NCBI RefSeq assembly: GCF_000938255.1
Contig: NZ_JYMR01000008.1
Coordinates: forward strand, 1-64,000
Reading direction: 5' to 3'
DNA length: 64,000 nt
Source: Bradyrhizobium sp. LTSP849
GTDB taxonomy: Bacteria; Pseudomonadota; Alphaproteobacteria; Rhizobiales; Xanthobacteraceae
The position numbers and the translations under genes are program-made. Each line of letters begins with the position of its first letter. Within the stretch, counting starts at the first letter, position 1. The notes beneath the pieces are model-generated. The model made no database searches, had not been told where the DNA came from, and worked only from the letters and a program-made list of their open reading frames with translations. Of this stretch, positions 1 through 9,114 are shown piece by piece.

Positions 1-366
1 AAGACCGCGATTATCATTCTGGTGCGGATGCCCGAGATCGGTCAGATCACGCGCGAACAAGCCGCCGCACTGTCAGGGCTTGCCCCTTATGACGATGACA
101 GCGGCAATCACGTCGGCGTCCGTCACATTGCGGGCGGGCGTGAACGGCTGCGCCGCGCGCTGTTCAATGCGGCGCTACCGGCGTCCTTTCGCTGGAATCC
201 GCAGCTGATCGCGTTCTATAAAAAGCTGACTGGGGCCGGCAAGGAGCACAAGCGCGCTCGGATCGCTTGCGCCAGAAAGCTGCTGATTTTCGCCAACACA
301 GTCGTAGCCCGCGGCACACCCTGGCAAAAAGAATCGCCTGAAGTCGCCAGCCCGCCAGCCATCTGA
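1..366 (+). CDS. IS110 family transposase, C-terminal part (cut by window edge)
   Basis: The frame is open from base 1 to the stop at 364-366, so the gene begins outside the window. The visible part is the C-terminal transposase domain of the IS110/IS116/IS902 group: a PEIG motif, then AALSGLAPY and DDSG, then a GGRERLRRALF segment, the usual order in this family. IS110 enzymes are DEDD/serine-type recombinases that move without long terminal inverted repeats. Only about a third of a normal protein is visible, so it cannot be said whether the element is intact. No terminal repeat is recognisable after the stop. Confidence 0.85.
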   Translation, partial: KTAIIILVRMPEIGQITREQAAALSGLAPYDDDSGNHVGVRHIAGGRERLRRALFNAALPASFRWNPQLIAFYKKLTGAGKEHKRARIACARKLLIFANTVVARGTPWQKESPEVASPPAI

Positions 367-569
367 CCGCGTTTCTTTGTTCGGCCGAAGCACCGTTTCT
401 TCGTCCCGACCTGCCGTCACAAAGACGCCGCGCGCCGCGGCCGTCAAGGCTGGCCGTCGCTCCGGCCCAACCCCATCTCCGCTGCCGCCAGGCCACGCCT
501 TGACGGCCGCAAGCACGGCGTCATGCTCGCCGGCAATCGGGCGCGCTTTAATGGTTGCTACGAAAGCCG

Positions 570-1796
570 TTACGACGCCGCGCGCGACGCGTCGGCGGAG
601 AGCCGCCCCAGCAGCGATCTTGCCGTATCCGACGACGACAACGAATCCACACTGACGACGGGGTCGCTGTGCATCTCGTTCTTGCCGTGACTGGTGTGCC
701 GCATCACCGCGGAGAGGCGGCGGGCGATCATGTGGGCAGTGCGGAAGTCGGTCTCGGCGAACACGACGACCACCGAGCCGTCCTTCTGCGCGGCACCAAA
801 ATCCATCTGCCGCATCAGGCGGCTCAGGATCCGCGCGGCGTCGAGTTGGGCGCGAGGATTGCCGGGATCGAAGGCGAAGCGCGCCACCGACAGGCCGCCG
901 CCGCGAGCGAGCGTCTGCTCGACCGCCTTGGAAAAATCGCGGGCGAAGGCTTCCACCGTCAGGAGGCCGCTGCGCGGGTCGAGCCAGCCGCCGGCGTCGA
1001 TCGAGCGCAGCGTGCGGCTCAGTTGCGCTTCCATCGCATGCTGGCGGATCAGCGGCAACGCGTTGGCGGCGACCTTTGGCGGCTCGCCCGAGATCAACTC
1101 GAGATTGGGCAGATCGTAGCTCTGCACGAGCTGGTGCGCGGTGACGACGACGGGCAGGTTGCGGAAGCGGGTGTCCTCGGCGAGCACCGTGAGGAAGGCA
1201 TCCGTGACGCGCGGGGTAAAACCTTCGGCGAGCACGACGCCGTCGATGTCGCGGGAGTTGAGATGCTTTGCGGCGGCCTCGATCGAGAGTGCGCCGATGA
1301 CGCCCATGCGTTCGCCGAGCGCGACAGAGAGTGCGGGGTAAGCCGTGCCGCGGCCGATCAGGAGCACGGTGGCATCGCGCACGGGATCCGTCTCCGGCGG
1401 CGCAACCTTCATTTCCGGCAGCCGGCGCAGCACCGTGGCATGCAGCGTGCGCACGCGCATCGCGGCGCGCAGCCGTGCCGTCAGGCGGTCGGCATTGCCA
1501 CCGCGTGAGGCGAAGGGCAGGGCGTTGTGGGGCAGCGTGCCCTGCGCATCCATGGCGATCAGTGGCAGATAGAGCGGCTGGTCCGCGATCTTCTTCGCAA
1601 GCAGCGCAATATGCGGTTCGTGCCCGCCATGCATCGCGGCAAGAACGGCGGCCGGCTGCACCTGCTCGACGGCGCGCGCGGCGCTCGCCCAATCGCTGTC
1701 GACGATCGGAAAGAGTCGCGCCTCATCCAGCGCCGCAATGAAGGCCGGGCGTTCGGCATTGGACACAAAGAGGATCGGGCCCGCCTGGGACATCAC
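570..1796 (-). CDS. Degenerate GGDEF-like / response-regulator-like protein
   Basis: A 408-residue cytoplasmic protein with no signal peptide. The first 130 residues look like a receiver-type alpha/beta domain, a second such domain follows (about 140-260), and the C-terminus (about 285-400) has the outline of a GGDEF domain. The DPRSGLLTVEAF segment corresponds to the family's D-x-LTGL-x-NRRxF, but the GG(D/E)EF signature loop is replaced by KDGSVVVVF. This is the PleD-like domain order with a catalytically dead cyclase; a regulatory or scaffold role is inferred. It is the last gene of a minus-strand run with the adenylate-forming protein and solute-binding protein upstream. The region 367-569 holds no gene I can support. 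Confidence 0.6.
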   Translation of the reverse strand: MMSQAGPILFVSNAERPAFIAALDEARLFPIVDSDWASAARAVEQVQPAAVLAAMHGGHEPHIALLAKKIADQPLYLPLIAMDAQGTLPHNALPFASRGGNADRLTARLRAAMRVRTLHATVLRRLPEMKVAPPETDPVRDATVLLIGRGTAYPALSVALGERMGVIGALSIEAAAKHLNSRDIDGVVLAEGFTPRVTDAFLTVLAEDTRFRNLPVVVTAHQLVQSYDLPNLELISGEPPKVAANALPLIRQHAMEAQLSRTLRSIDAGGWLDPRSGLLTVEAFARDFSKAVEQTLARGGGLSVARFAFDPGNPRAQLDAARILSRLMRQMDFGAAQKDGSVVVVFAETDFRTAHMIARRLSAVMRHTSHGKNEMHSDPVVSVDSLSSSDTARSLLGRLSADASRAAS

Positions 1797-1877
1797 AAAC
1801 TCTGATCACGCCATCGATGCTGCGCAATCTAGTTTGGCCGCCTTAATGCAGCGTCAACGAACGAGCCGAAACTGCGC

Positions 1878-3380
1878 TCAAACCGGACCGGAGCGGTCGC
1901 GAAAAGCCTCGACCATCAGAGGGTTAAGCCCGAGTTCGCTGAGCGCTTCGCGGGCGCGGGCATTGTCCTGGGCCCGGCCCGCCAGCCGGTGACCTGAGAG
2001 CCGGTCGGGCAGCGCCGTCAAAAGCGCGCCCTGGCCGAGCCGTCGCGCCCATTCCTGGAGGTCGTTGGAGAGGAAGCGGTAGCCGCCGACCGCCATGATG
2101 CCGGAGGGCGGCGCGGTGATGCAGATCGCCCCGCTGGCACGGTCGATCCGTGCGGCATAGCCGGTGTCGACATAGTCGCGCGGCGGCTGCGCGATCAGCG
2201 TGTCGCCAACCGGCTGCGGCGGGGCGTAGGCCGCGATCGGCGCCATCGGTCCGCGCAGGCCGAGCGTGCCCTTTGGGGTCAGCAGGATGTCGCCGGCGAT
2301 CGAGGATCCGGACTGCTCGCGCGGGGCGCCGTGCGGGCCGGGCATCACCGCCACCGGCATGCCGTCCTCGCCACGCCTTGCGCCGAACAGCCCGGCCTCG
2401 CCGAACAGATAGACGTCCGTGAGCGGCGCATGCGGCGCGATCCAGGCTTCACTTGCCGCTACCTGTTCCGGCGCGCGCCAGAGGCCGATGACGTTGCGCA
2501 AGGTCGGCATCCGCGCCGCAAGGTCGGAATCGCCGAGGCGCAAAGCGAGCTGGGCCGGCGCGATCAGCACGTCGCATTCGTGCTCGTTGATCTGTTGCTC
2601 CAGCACATCGCTCTCGAAGGGATGATGCAGCGCCAGCGTGCCGCCACAGAGCAGCCAAACCGCGAGCGAGGAGGCGAGGCCTGCGAACGACATCGGCGCG
2701 AACGCCGCCATCACGGTCGCGCCCTGCTTGATGTCGGCTTCGAGCGACATCGCGAGCCCGCCGGCGATCAGGCTGAAATGCGGCCGCGGCACCGGACGAA
2801 AGCCCTCCGCCGTGACATCGAAGGAGATCATGGCCGCCTTGCGGCCGTCTTGGATCACGGCGCGCGTGGTGCCGGGCGGGCGCGCCAGCACCTCGTCGAG
2901 CGAGGCCATGCCTTCGGGCAGGTCGGAGCCGAAACCGAAGACGTGGCGGATCGAGAAGGCTTCCGCCGCGGCATGCATTGCTAGGTCGCAATAGCTGACG
3001 CCGTCGACCTTGCTCATGGTGACGACGGCGCGCGCCGCGGTGCGGTTGAGCGCGGCGGTCAGCTCCGCATGCCGCCAGAGCAGCGGCAGCACAGCGACCA
3101 CGAGGCCGGCGCGATGGGCGGCGAGCACCGTCAGCACGAACTCGACCGTAGCCGGCAGCTGGACCGCGATGACGGAATTGGCCGGCAGGCCCGATTCGAC
3201 GAAATGCGCCGACAGCGCTTCGATTGCGGTATCGGCCTCGGCATAGGTCAGCCGCCGCGGCTGGTGCCCGGTGACGCGGGCCTTGTTGAGGGGATCGAGC
3301 AAGGCGGGCGCGTGCGGCTGCCGCGTCAGCGTGCGCTGGAACAGCGTGTCGAGCGTCGGCGATACGGCTGGCTGGTTCAC
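1878..3380 (-). CDS. Adenylate-forming (acyl-CoA synthetase-like) protein with degenerate motifs
   Basis: A 500-residue protein with the fold outline of the AMP-binding (ANL) superfamily: an N-terminal LTYAEAD segment and a hydrophobic VLTVLAAHRAGLVV stretch. The signatures for adenylation are missing. The P-loop YTSGTTGxPKG position reads ISFDVTAEGFRPV, the YGxTE position reads YLFGEAGL, the TGD position reads TGY, and the C-terminal catalytic lysine region is absent. It starts 4 bases after the stop of the solute-binding gene, so the two are co-transcribed. A thioester-forming role cannot be assumed; a binding or scaffold protein is as likely. Confidence 0.65.
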   Translation of the reverse strand: MNQPAVSPTLDTLFQRTLTRQPHAPALLDPLNKARVTGHQPRRLTYAEADTAIEALSAHFVESGLPANSVIAVQLPATVEFVLTVLAAHRAGLVVAVLPLLWRHAELTAALNRTAARAVVTMSKVDGVSYCDLAMHAAAEAFSIRHVFGFGSDLPEGMASLDEVLARPPGTTRAVIQDGRKAAMISFDVTAEGFRPVPRPHFSLIAGGLAMSLEADIKQGATVMAAFAPMSFAGLASSLAVWLLCGGTLALHHPFESDVLEQQINEHECDVLIAPAQLALRLGDSDLAARMPTLRNVIGLWRAPEQVAASEAWIAPHAPLTDVYLFGEAGLFGARRGEDGMPVAVMPGPHGAPREQSGSSIAGDILLTPKGTLGLRGPMAPIAAYAPPQPVGDTLIAQPPRDYVDTGYAARIDRASGAICITAPPSGIMAVGGYRFLSNDLQEWARRLGQGALLTALPDRLSGHRLAGRAQDNARAREALSELGLNPLMVEAFRDRSGPV

Positions 3381-3384
3381 GGCG

Positions 3385-5220
3385 TCACTTTGCTGGAGGC
3401 GGACCCTTCGACCACCAGGTCTCCGGCAGATAGCCGGAGAGCGCGGTGGTCGATGGTCGTTCTATCCGATTCCACCGCGCGATCCATTGCTCGGAGACGT
3501 TAAACAGGGGGATTGTGTAGAAGCCTGCAATCAGCGCCCGGTCGAGCGCCCGCACCGCCGAGACGAAGGCCGTATGATCACGGGCCTCCAGGAGGGCGCC
3601 GATCATGGCGTCGACCGCGGGATCCCTGGCGCCCATGTAGTTGCGGGTGCCCGGGTTGTCGGCGGCCGCACTGCCCCAATAGAAATATTGCTCGTTGCCG
3701 GGCGAGAGCGATTGGTCCCAGCGGTTCTGGATCATGTCGAACTCGTAAGCCAGCCGGCGCTGGTCGAACTGCACGGGATCGACCGATCGCACGCTCGGCT
3801 CGATGCCGGCGCGCTTGAGGTCACGCTGGAAGGCGAGCGCGATGCGCTCCTGGTCGCGGGTCGTGACCAATATCTCGAAGGTGAGGGGCGCCTTGGTCGC
3901 GCGGTTGCGCAGCACGGTGCCGTCGAGATCATAGCCGGCCTCCGACAGCAGCTTCAGCGCCGCGCGCAGCGTGGTGCGGTCGCGCCCCGAGCCGTCGGTG
4001 ACGGGGAGGCGGTAGCTGCCGTCCATGATGTCGGGCGCAATCTGCGCGGCAAAGGGTTTGAGCAGCTCGCGCTCGCGCGCATCCGCGGGCTGGCCATAGG
4101 CCGAGAGGTCCGAGCCTGCGAAATAGCCGGCGACGCGCGAATAGAGGGAGAAGAAATAGTTGCGGTTGACCAGCTCGAAATCGAACAGCAGCGTCAGCGC
4201 CTGGCGCACGCGGATGTCGGCGAAGGTCGGCCGCCTTGTGTTGAACACCAGGAATTCCGAGGGCTGCGGCACACCGGGCTTGACGGTGTCGCGGATCACC
4301 TCGCCGCTCTTGGCTGCCGGAAAATCATAGCCGTCGTGCCAGCGCAGCGGCTCGTTCTCGACGCGAAAATCATAGAGGCCGCGCTTGAAGGCTTCGAACT
4401 GGCCGTTGGCTTCGCGAAAATAGTCGAGCCTGATCTCGTCGAAATTGTAGAGCCCGCGATTGATAGGAAGGTCACGGCCCCAATAGTCGGGATTGCGGGT
4501 CAGCGTGACGCTGGCGCCGGGCTTCACCGCCGTGACCCGGTAGGGGCCCGAGCCGACCGGCCCGGTCAGCGTCGTCTCCTCGAAAGTCGCGACGTCGACT
4601 GCATGCTTCGGCAGGATCGGCATCAGGCCGAGGATGAGCGGCAATTCGCGGTCATTGGCGCCTGCGAGGTCGAAGCGGATTGTGAGGGGATCGGGCGCGT
4701 CGGCCTTGGCGATCTTGGCGTAATATTGCCGAAGGTTCGGGCGGCCGTGGTCGCGCAGAAGCTGCCAGGAAAACAGCACGTCCTCGGCGAGCACCGGCTT
4801 GCCGTCGGAGAAGCGGGCGCGGGGATCGAGGCGGAACGTGACATAGGTCCGCTCGTCGTCGGTCTCGACGGTCTTGGCGAGCAGGCCATAGAGCGTGAAC
4901 GGCTCATCCTGGCCGCGCGCAAGCAGGCTCTCGACCACGTAGCTGCGCATCTGCTGCACGGCCAATCCCTTCACGATGAAGGGGTTGAGGCTGTCGAAGC
5001 TGCCGAGGAGGCCCCAGGTCAGCCGGCCGCCCTTGGGCGCGTCGGGGTTGGCATAGGGCATGTGGGTGAAATCGGCAGGCAGCGCGGGCTGGCCGTGCAT
5101 GGCGATCGCGTGGGCTTCCTCGGCCCGTGCGCGGCCAGCCGGGAGCCCAACGGTGAGCGCCAAGGCAAGGACGCAAAGGCGGACACCGGTGCCCTCGAGC
5201 AGGCGCTGGAACATGAACAT
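3385..5220 (-). CDS. ABC transporter substrate-binding protein, family 5 (YejA-like)
   Basis: A 611-residue periplasmic protein with an N-terminal signal peptide (hydrophobic core VLALALTVGLPAG, cleavage near ARA-EEA). The body has the family-5 peptide/oligopeptide binding pattern, including PNADAPKGGRL near the start and ARFSDGKPVLAEDVLFSW at about residue 135. Length and the N-terminal block resemble YejA-type proteins that feed microcin and oligopeptide importers. No permease or ATPase genes lie beside it, so it is an orphan binding protein in an operon with the adenylate-forming protein. Ligand unknown; peptide is inferred from the family. Confidence 0.85.
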   Translation of the reverse strand: MFMFQRLLEGTGVRLCVLALALTVGLPAGRARAEEAHAIAMHGQPALPADFTHMPYANPDAPKGGRLTWGLLGSFDSLNPFIVKGLAVQQMRSYVVESLLARGQDEPFTLYGLLAKTVETDDERTYVTFRLDPRARFSDGKPVLAEDVLFSWQLLRDHGRPNLRQYYAKIAKADAPDPLTIRFDLAGANDRELPLILGLMPILPKHAVDVATFEETTLTGPVGSGPYRVTAVKPGASVTLTRNPDYWGRDLPINRGLYNFDEIRLDYFREANGQFEAFKRGLYDFRVENEPLRWHDGYDFPAAKSGEVIRDTVKPGVPQPSEFLVFNTRRPTFADIRVRQALTLLFDFELVNRNYFFSLYSRVAGYFAGSDLSAYGQPADARERELLKPFAAQIAPDIMDGSYRLPVTDGSGRDRTTLRAALKLLSEAGYDLDGTVLRNRATKAPLTFEILVTTRDQERIALAFQRDLKRAGIEPSVRSVDPVQFDQRRLAYEFDMIQNRWDQSLSPGNEQYFYWGSAAADNPGTRNYMGARDPAVDAMIGALLEARDHTAFVSAVRALDRALIAGFYTIPLFNVSEQWIARWNRIERPSTTALSGYLPETWWSKGPPPAK

Positions 5221-5478
5221 CGCGACACGCTGATTCGAGGACCGGCGGGCCTGAATCCTATCACAGGGATTTCACTGAGCGCGGGCCCGGATTCGGTCAA
5301 AGACGCTTGTCGGCATTGATCTTTCCGTCGGCCACGCTAAGAAGGCGGGCAATCGCGCAGGAGCGCCGAGCCCGTCACTTATCTGCCTCAATTGACGGGG
5401 AGAGAGCCGCGCCAGGCGGCTCGGTTCGGCGCTTCGGAGCGGTTCGGGGCACTTCCCGTTCAGAAAGGGTTTTCCGCA

Positions 5479-6297
5479 ATGAATTTCCGTTACTTGGCCG
5501 CGTCCGTCCGGCCGCGCGGGCGACTTCTCGCCCTGTTGACGGCGACGGCGTTGGCCGTTCCGTTTGCCGCTGAAGCCCAGACCCCCGCACCGGCTCCGGG
5601 CGCGCCGAAGGCGGCGCCCGCCCCGAAAGCGGCTCCGAAGGCTGCCCCCAAGGCTCCAGCGCCGGCTGCTCAGGCGCCGGCCCAGCCAGCGCCCGCTGCG
5701 GGCGCTCCGGCGCAGCAGGGCGCGGCCCAGCCCGCTGATCAGCAGATCCAGCTGATCTATGCGCCCTGGACCAAGTTCTGCCTCAAGGGCCAGGACGCCA
5801 ACGCCAAGCAGGTCTGCTTCACCGGCAAGGACGGTCGCATCGAATCGGGCCAGCCGGTCATCGCGGCCGTGATCATCGAGCCGGAAGGCGAGCCCAAGAA
5901 GATCCTGCGCGTGACGCTGCCGCTCGGCATGCAACTCGTGCACGGTACCCGCATCATCGTGGACAACAATCCGCCGCTCCAGAGCCCGTATGTGATCTGC
6001 TTCCAGAACGGCTGCATGTCCGACTACGAGGCGACGCCTGAGCTTCTCGCCAACATGAAGAAGGGTCAGAACCTCGTGGTGCAGGCGATCAACGCCAACG
6101 GCGCGCCGCTGACCCTGCCGCTGCCGCTCGCCGGCGAATTCCAGAAGGCCTATGACGGTCCGCCGACCGATCCGAAGGTGTTCGAGGAAACCCAGAAGAA
6201 GCTCCAGGAAGAGCTTCAGAAGAAGGCTGACGAGCAGCGCAAGAAGCTCGAGCAAAACGGTGGCGCGCCCGGCGCACCTCCAACCGCTCAGAAGTAA
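5479..6297 (+). CDS. Invasion-associated locus B (IalB) family protein
   Basis: A 272-residue exported protein. I take the ATG at 5479 because an AGAAAGGG element lies 9 bases before it and a signal peptide follows at once (LLALLTATALAVPFAAEAQ). Residues 35-90 are a low-complexity Ala/Pro/Lys linker, then the IalB domain begins (WTKFCLKGQ ... CFTGKDGR) with four Cys that could form two disulfides. The last 30 residues form a charged coiled-coil-like tail rich in Lys, Glu and Gln. IalB-family proteins are envelope proteins of alphaproteobacteria, first linked to cell invasion in Bartonella; in free-living relatives the role is unknown. A strong terminator follows. Confidence 0.85.
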   Translation: MNFRYLAASVRPRGRLLALLTATALAVPFAAEAQTPAPAPGAPKAAPAPKAAPKAAPKAPAPAAQAPAQPAPAAGAPAQQGAAQPADQQIQLIYAPWTKFCLKGQDANAKQVCFTGKDGRIESGQPVIAAVIIEPEGEPKKILRVTLPLGMQLVHGTRIIVDNNPPLQSPYVICFQNGCMSDYEATPELLANMKKGQNLVVQAINANGAPLTLPLPLAGEFQKAYDGPPTDPKVFEETQKKLQEELQKKADEQRKKLEQNGGAPGAPPTAQK

Positions 6298-6320
6298 TCG
6301 GGGCTCAAATCCCGGACATG

Positions 6321-6350
6321 AAAAAGGCGCTCGGTTCGAGCGCCTTTTTT
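6321..6350 (+). terminator. Rho-independent terminator of the IalB-like gene
   Basis: The stem AAGGCGCTCG / CGAGCGCCTT with loop GTT... is preceded by an A-run and followed by a T-run (TTTTTT). It lies 24 bases after the IalB stop. The A-run means it could also stop transcription of hspQ from the other strand. Confidence 0.9.
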
Positions 6351-6403
6351 GCTGGCCGCTTGTTGGCGCGCCGAAACTTCAGAGCGTTTCGTCAAAACCA
6401 AAT

Positions 6404-6736
6404 CTAGTTCAGCGAGGGATTGCGCGGGCGGTAGCCGCCGGTCTTGTCCTTGACGAAGATCTCGGCGACCTGGGAATGGCGGATCGGCTCGCCGGAATCG
6501 TCGGGCAAGAGGTTCTGTTCGGAGACATAGGCGACGTATTCCGACTCCGCGTTCTCCGCGAGCAGGTGGTAGAACGGCTGATCCTTGTGAGGCCGTACCT
6601 CTTCAGGAATCGAAAGCCACCATTCCTCGGTGTTGTTGAATTCCGGATCGATGTCGAAAATCACGCCCCGGAACGAGAAGATCCGGTGGCGAACGACCTG
6701 TCCGATCTGGAATTTGGCGGTCCGCGCTTTAATCAT
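6404..6736 (-). CDS. hspQ: Heat shock protein HspQ
   Basis: A 110-residue cytoplasmic protein of the HspQ (YccV-like, hemimethylated-DNA-binding) family. It starts AKFQIGQVVRHR and carries the typical RGVIFDIDPEF and HLLAENAESEYVAYVSEQNL blocks; length is normal. In enterobacteria HspQ is a Lon protease adaptor or allosteric activator that also affects DnaA degradation. It is a single gene convergent with the IalB-like gene and shares the bidirectional terminator region. Confidence 0.9.
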   Translation of the reverse strand: MIKARTAKFQIGQVVRHRIFSFRGVIFDIDPEFNNTEEWWLSIPEEVRPHKDQPFYHLLAENAESEYVAYVSEQNLLPDDSGEPIRHSQVAEIFVKDKTGGYRPRNPSLN

Positions 6737-6842
6737 TCCCCGTCGATAGACCAGGATTGTGGCCGATGCTAGTGGCCTGATTTGGAATTAACCTGCCGTT
6801 GTGGGGCAGATAGCCCCCAAGCCTTCAGAAAATACTTCATCA

Positions 6843-7796
6843 ATGGTCGATATCCTCAATCTGGCACTACCTTATTTCGGCTTGATCTTCGTCGGTTTCG
6901 CCTGCGGCAAGGCCAAATCGCTGCCGGAATCGGGCCTCGCCTGGATGAACTTCTTCCTGCTCTATGTGTCGCTGCCGGCGCTGCTGTTTGCGATCATGTC
7001 GAAGACGCCATTCTCGGAATTGAACAACCCGCCGTTCCTGGTTGCGACCACGCTGTCGACGGTCGCAGCGTTCGCCATCGCGCTCGTTGTCGGCAAGCTT
7101 CTCGGCCGGCTGACGCTGCGCGAGGCGACGCTCGCGGGCCTCTCCGGCGGCTATGGCAATATCGGTTACATGGGGCCGGGGCTGGCGTTGGCCGTGCTCG
7201 GAGCGAAGGCGTCGGCGCCGACCGCGCTGATCTTCTGCTGCGACAGCATCTTCCTGTTCTCGATCGTGCCGCTGCTGATCGAGCTCTCCGACCGCGACCA
7301 TCCCTCGATCGTGCATGCCTTCGGCGTCGTGCTCAAGCAGATCGTGCTCAACCCGCTGATCATGTCGGCCTGTTTTGGCGCGGCGGTCGCAGCACTGCAT
7401 ATCGAACTGCCGGTCGCGCTCGATCGCACCATCACCTTCCTCCAGAACGCGGCGGCTCCGACGGCGTTGTTCGTGCTCGGTGTGACAGTGGCGTTGCGGC
7501 CGTTCGATCGGGTCCCGTGGGAGGTGCCGGGCGTGATCGCGGTCAAGCTCCTGATCCATCCGCTCCTGTCGTTCGCACTGATGCTGACGTTCGGCCCGTT
7601 CGCGCAGCCCTGGGCTGCCACAGCCGTGCTGATGGCCTCGCTGCCGCCGGCGCTGAACGTGTTCGTCATCGCCCGGCAGAACGATGCCTGGATCGAATCC
7701 GCCTCCGTCGCCGTGCTGCTTGGGACGTTTGCGTCCGTGGTGACGCTGACCAGCGTGATGTGGTTGCTCCAGACCGGCCGCCTGGCGTTTCCGTAA
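6843..7796 (+). CDS. AEC family (auxin-efflux-carrier-type) transporter
   Basis: A 317-residue inner-membrane protein with about ten hydrophobic helices in two bundles of five. It begins MVDILNLALPYFGLIFVGFACGK, the usual AEC start, with Pro-containing broken helices near SLPALLF and SLPPALNVFVIA. The ATG at 6843 is preferred over a GTG at 6801 because the extra residues are polar and unlike the family. Relatives export malate, malonate or auxin-like anions; the substrate cannot be read from the sequence. It is convergent with the UbiH-type gene, 4 bases between stops. Confidence 0.85.
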   Translation: MVDILNLALPYFGLIFVGFACGKAKSLPESGLAWMNFFLLYVSLPALLFAIMSKTPFSELNNPPFLVATTLSTVAAFAIALVVGKLLGRLTLREATLAGLSGGYGNIGYMGPGLALAVLGAKASAPTALIFCCDSIFLFSIVPLLIELSDRDHPSIVHAFGVVLKQIVLNPLIMSACFGAAVAALHIELPVALDRTITFLQNAAAPTALFVLGVTVALRPFDRVPWEVPGVIAVKLLIHPLLSFALMLTFGPFAQPWAATAVLMASLPPALNVFVIARQNDAWIESASVAVLLGTFASVVTLTSVMWLLQTGRLAFP

Positions 7797-7800
7797 GACG

Positions 7801-8985
7801 CTACTTGCGCCAGGTTGGCGTCAGCCCTTCGCGCATCGCCAAGCGCCGCAGCGGGCCAATGGCGCCGAGCAGCTGCATGCCGACCGCACGGACCGGTTGG
7901 AGCGGCAGGAAGTCGTTGAGCAGAGAGCGGTTGGCGATGTCGATCGCAAACGTCCGGCTCAGGATGTCCGGACGCCGCGCCCGGTCGTAGCGCTTGAGCA
8001 CTTCGGCCGCACCGGGATCGTCGCCGGCCGCGATCGCTTCGCCCGCGAGCCTCGCAATATCGGCGGCATCGCGAAGACCGAGATTGAGGCCCTGGGCGCC
8101 GATCGGAGGCACCACATGGGCGGCTTCGCCAACCAGCGCGATGCGGTCGCGGCCAAAGGATTTGGGCCGCTCGATCGCCAGCGGGAACAGGTTGCGGCCG
8201 GGCTCGACCGTCATCCGTCCCAGAATGGAATGCGACTGTTTCTCGATCGCAGCGGACAGTTCCTCGTCGCTCAGGGCGCGAAGCCGTTCGGCCTCGGCAG
8301 GTGCCGAAACCCAGACAATGCTGGAGCGGTTGCCGGGCAGGGGCACGAACACGCACGGCCCGTGCGGCGTGTGGAACTCGGTCGAGACGTTGCGATGCGG
8401 CCTGGCATGGCTGACGTTGAAGGTCAGCGCCGTCTGCGCAAGCTCGCGCCGCGTCACCGCGATGCCGGCGGCCTCCCGGCACAGCGAATGCCGGCCGTCG
8501 GCGCCGACCACGAGCCGCGCCGTCAAAAATTGTCCGGAAGCCGTGCGGATCGCGACATCATCGGCTTCGATCAGGACGTTTTCGGCTTCATCGTCGAAAC
8601 GGACGAGTGCGGGCAACTCGGCCGCGCGTGCCTCCAGCGCCAGCATCAGCGAGCGGTTGTCGATGTTGTAGCCGAAGGCGTCGAGGCCGATCTCACGGCA
8701 GGAGAACCGGACCTCCGGCGCGCGGAACAGCCGGCCAGTGTCGTCGACGAGCCGCATGGTTTCGAGCGCGGCCGCCTTGTCCTTGCAGCGCGGCCAGACG
8801 TCGAGGCTCTCCAGCAGACCGACGGAGGCACCTAACAGCGCAGTGGTGCGATTGTCGGCATAGGGCAGGCGCCGCGCCACCAGCGCCGTCCGTGCGCCGG
8901 CTTGCGCCAATGCAATTGCCGCCGCGAGCCCAGTCGGTCCACCGCCGACGATTGCTGCGTCAAAGAGTGCCGATCCATCTGTCAT
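7801..8985 (-). CDS. UbiH/UbiF/COQ6 family FAD-dependent hydroxylase
   Basis: A 394-residue flavoprotein monooxygenase. It shows the FAD Rossmann motif GGGPTGLAAAIALAQAG at residue 13, the LVVGADGRHS motif in the middle (binds FAD and NADPH) and the GEAAHVVPPIGAQGLNLGLR block near the end, diagnostic of ubiquinone ring hydroxylases. Start chosen at 8985 (MTDGSALFDAA); an upstream ATG at 8997 is possible. The open frame continues far upstream without coding character. Likely role: aerobic ring hydroxylation in ubiquinone synthesis. It is divergent from pcs with 129 bases between. Confidence 0.85.
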   Translation of the reverse strand: MTDGSALFDAAIVGGGPTGLAAAIALAQAGARTALVARRLPYADNRTTALLGASVGLLESLDVWPRCKDKAAALETMRLVDDTGRLFRAPEVRFSCREIGLDAFGYNIDNRSLMLALEARAAELPALVRFDDEAENVLIEADDVAIRTASGQFLTARLVVGADGRHSLCREAAGIAVTRRELAQTALTFNVSHARPHRNVSTEFHTPHGPCVFVPLPGNRSSIVWVSAPAEAERLRALSDEELSAAIEKQSHSILGRMTVEPGRNLFPLAIERPKSFGRDRIALVGEAAHVVPPIGAQGLNLGLRDAADIARLAGEAIAAGDDPGAAEVLKRYDRARRPDILSRTFAIDIANRSLLNDFLPLQPVRAVGMQLLGAIGPLRRLAMREGLTPTWRK

Positions 8986-9114
8986 GGAACGACACATGAC
9001 ATGCTCCGCGGCAAATTCAAGCCCACCTATATTTCCTTGATTTTGTGGCGAATTGCGCGGCCGATCGCCGCGATGGCGGATGTGCAAATCGGTCCCATTC
9101 TGGTAGCAGAAGCC

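Noticed and set aside
175..1692. 505-codon minus-strand frame overlapping the GGDEF-like gene and the transposase end
   Set aside because: Arg-saturated translation, overlaps a better frame on the same strand and runs into the IS110 coding region.
3271..5319. 682-codon open frame on the plus strand across the binding-protein gene
   Set aside because: Antisense to a clear family-5 binding protein with signal peptide; composition is that of a shadow frame.
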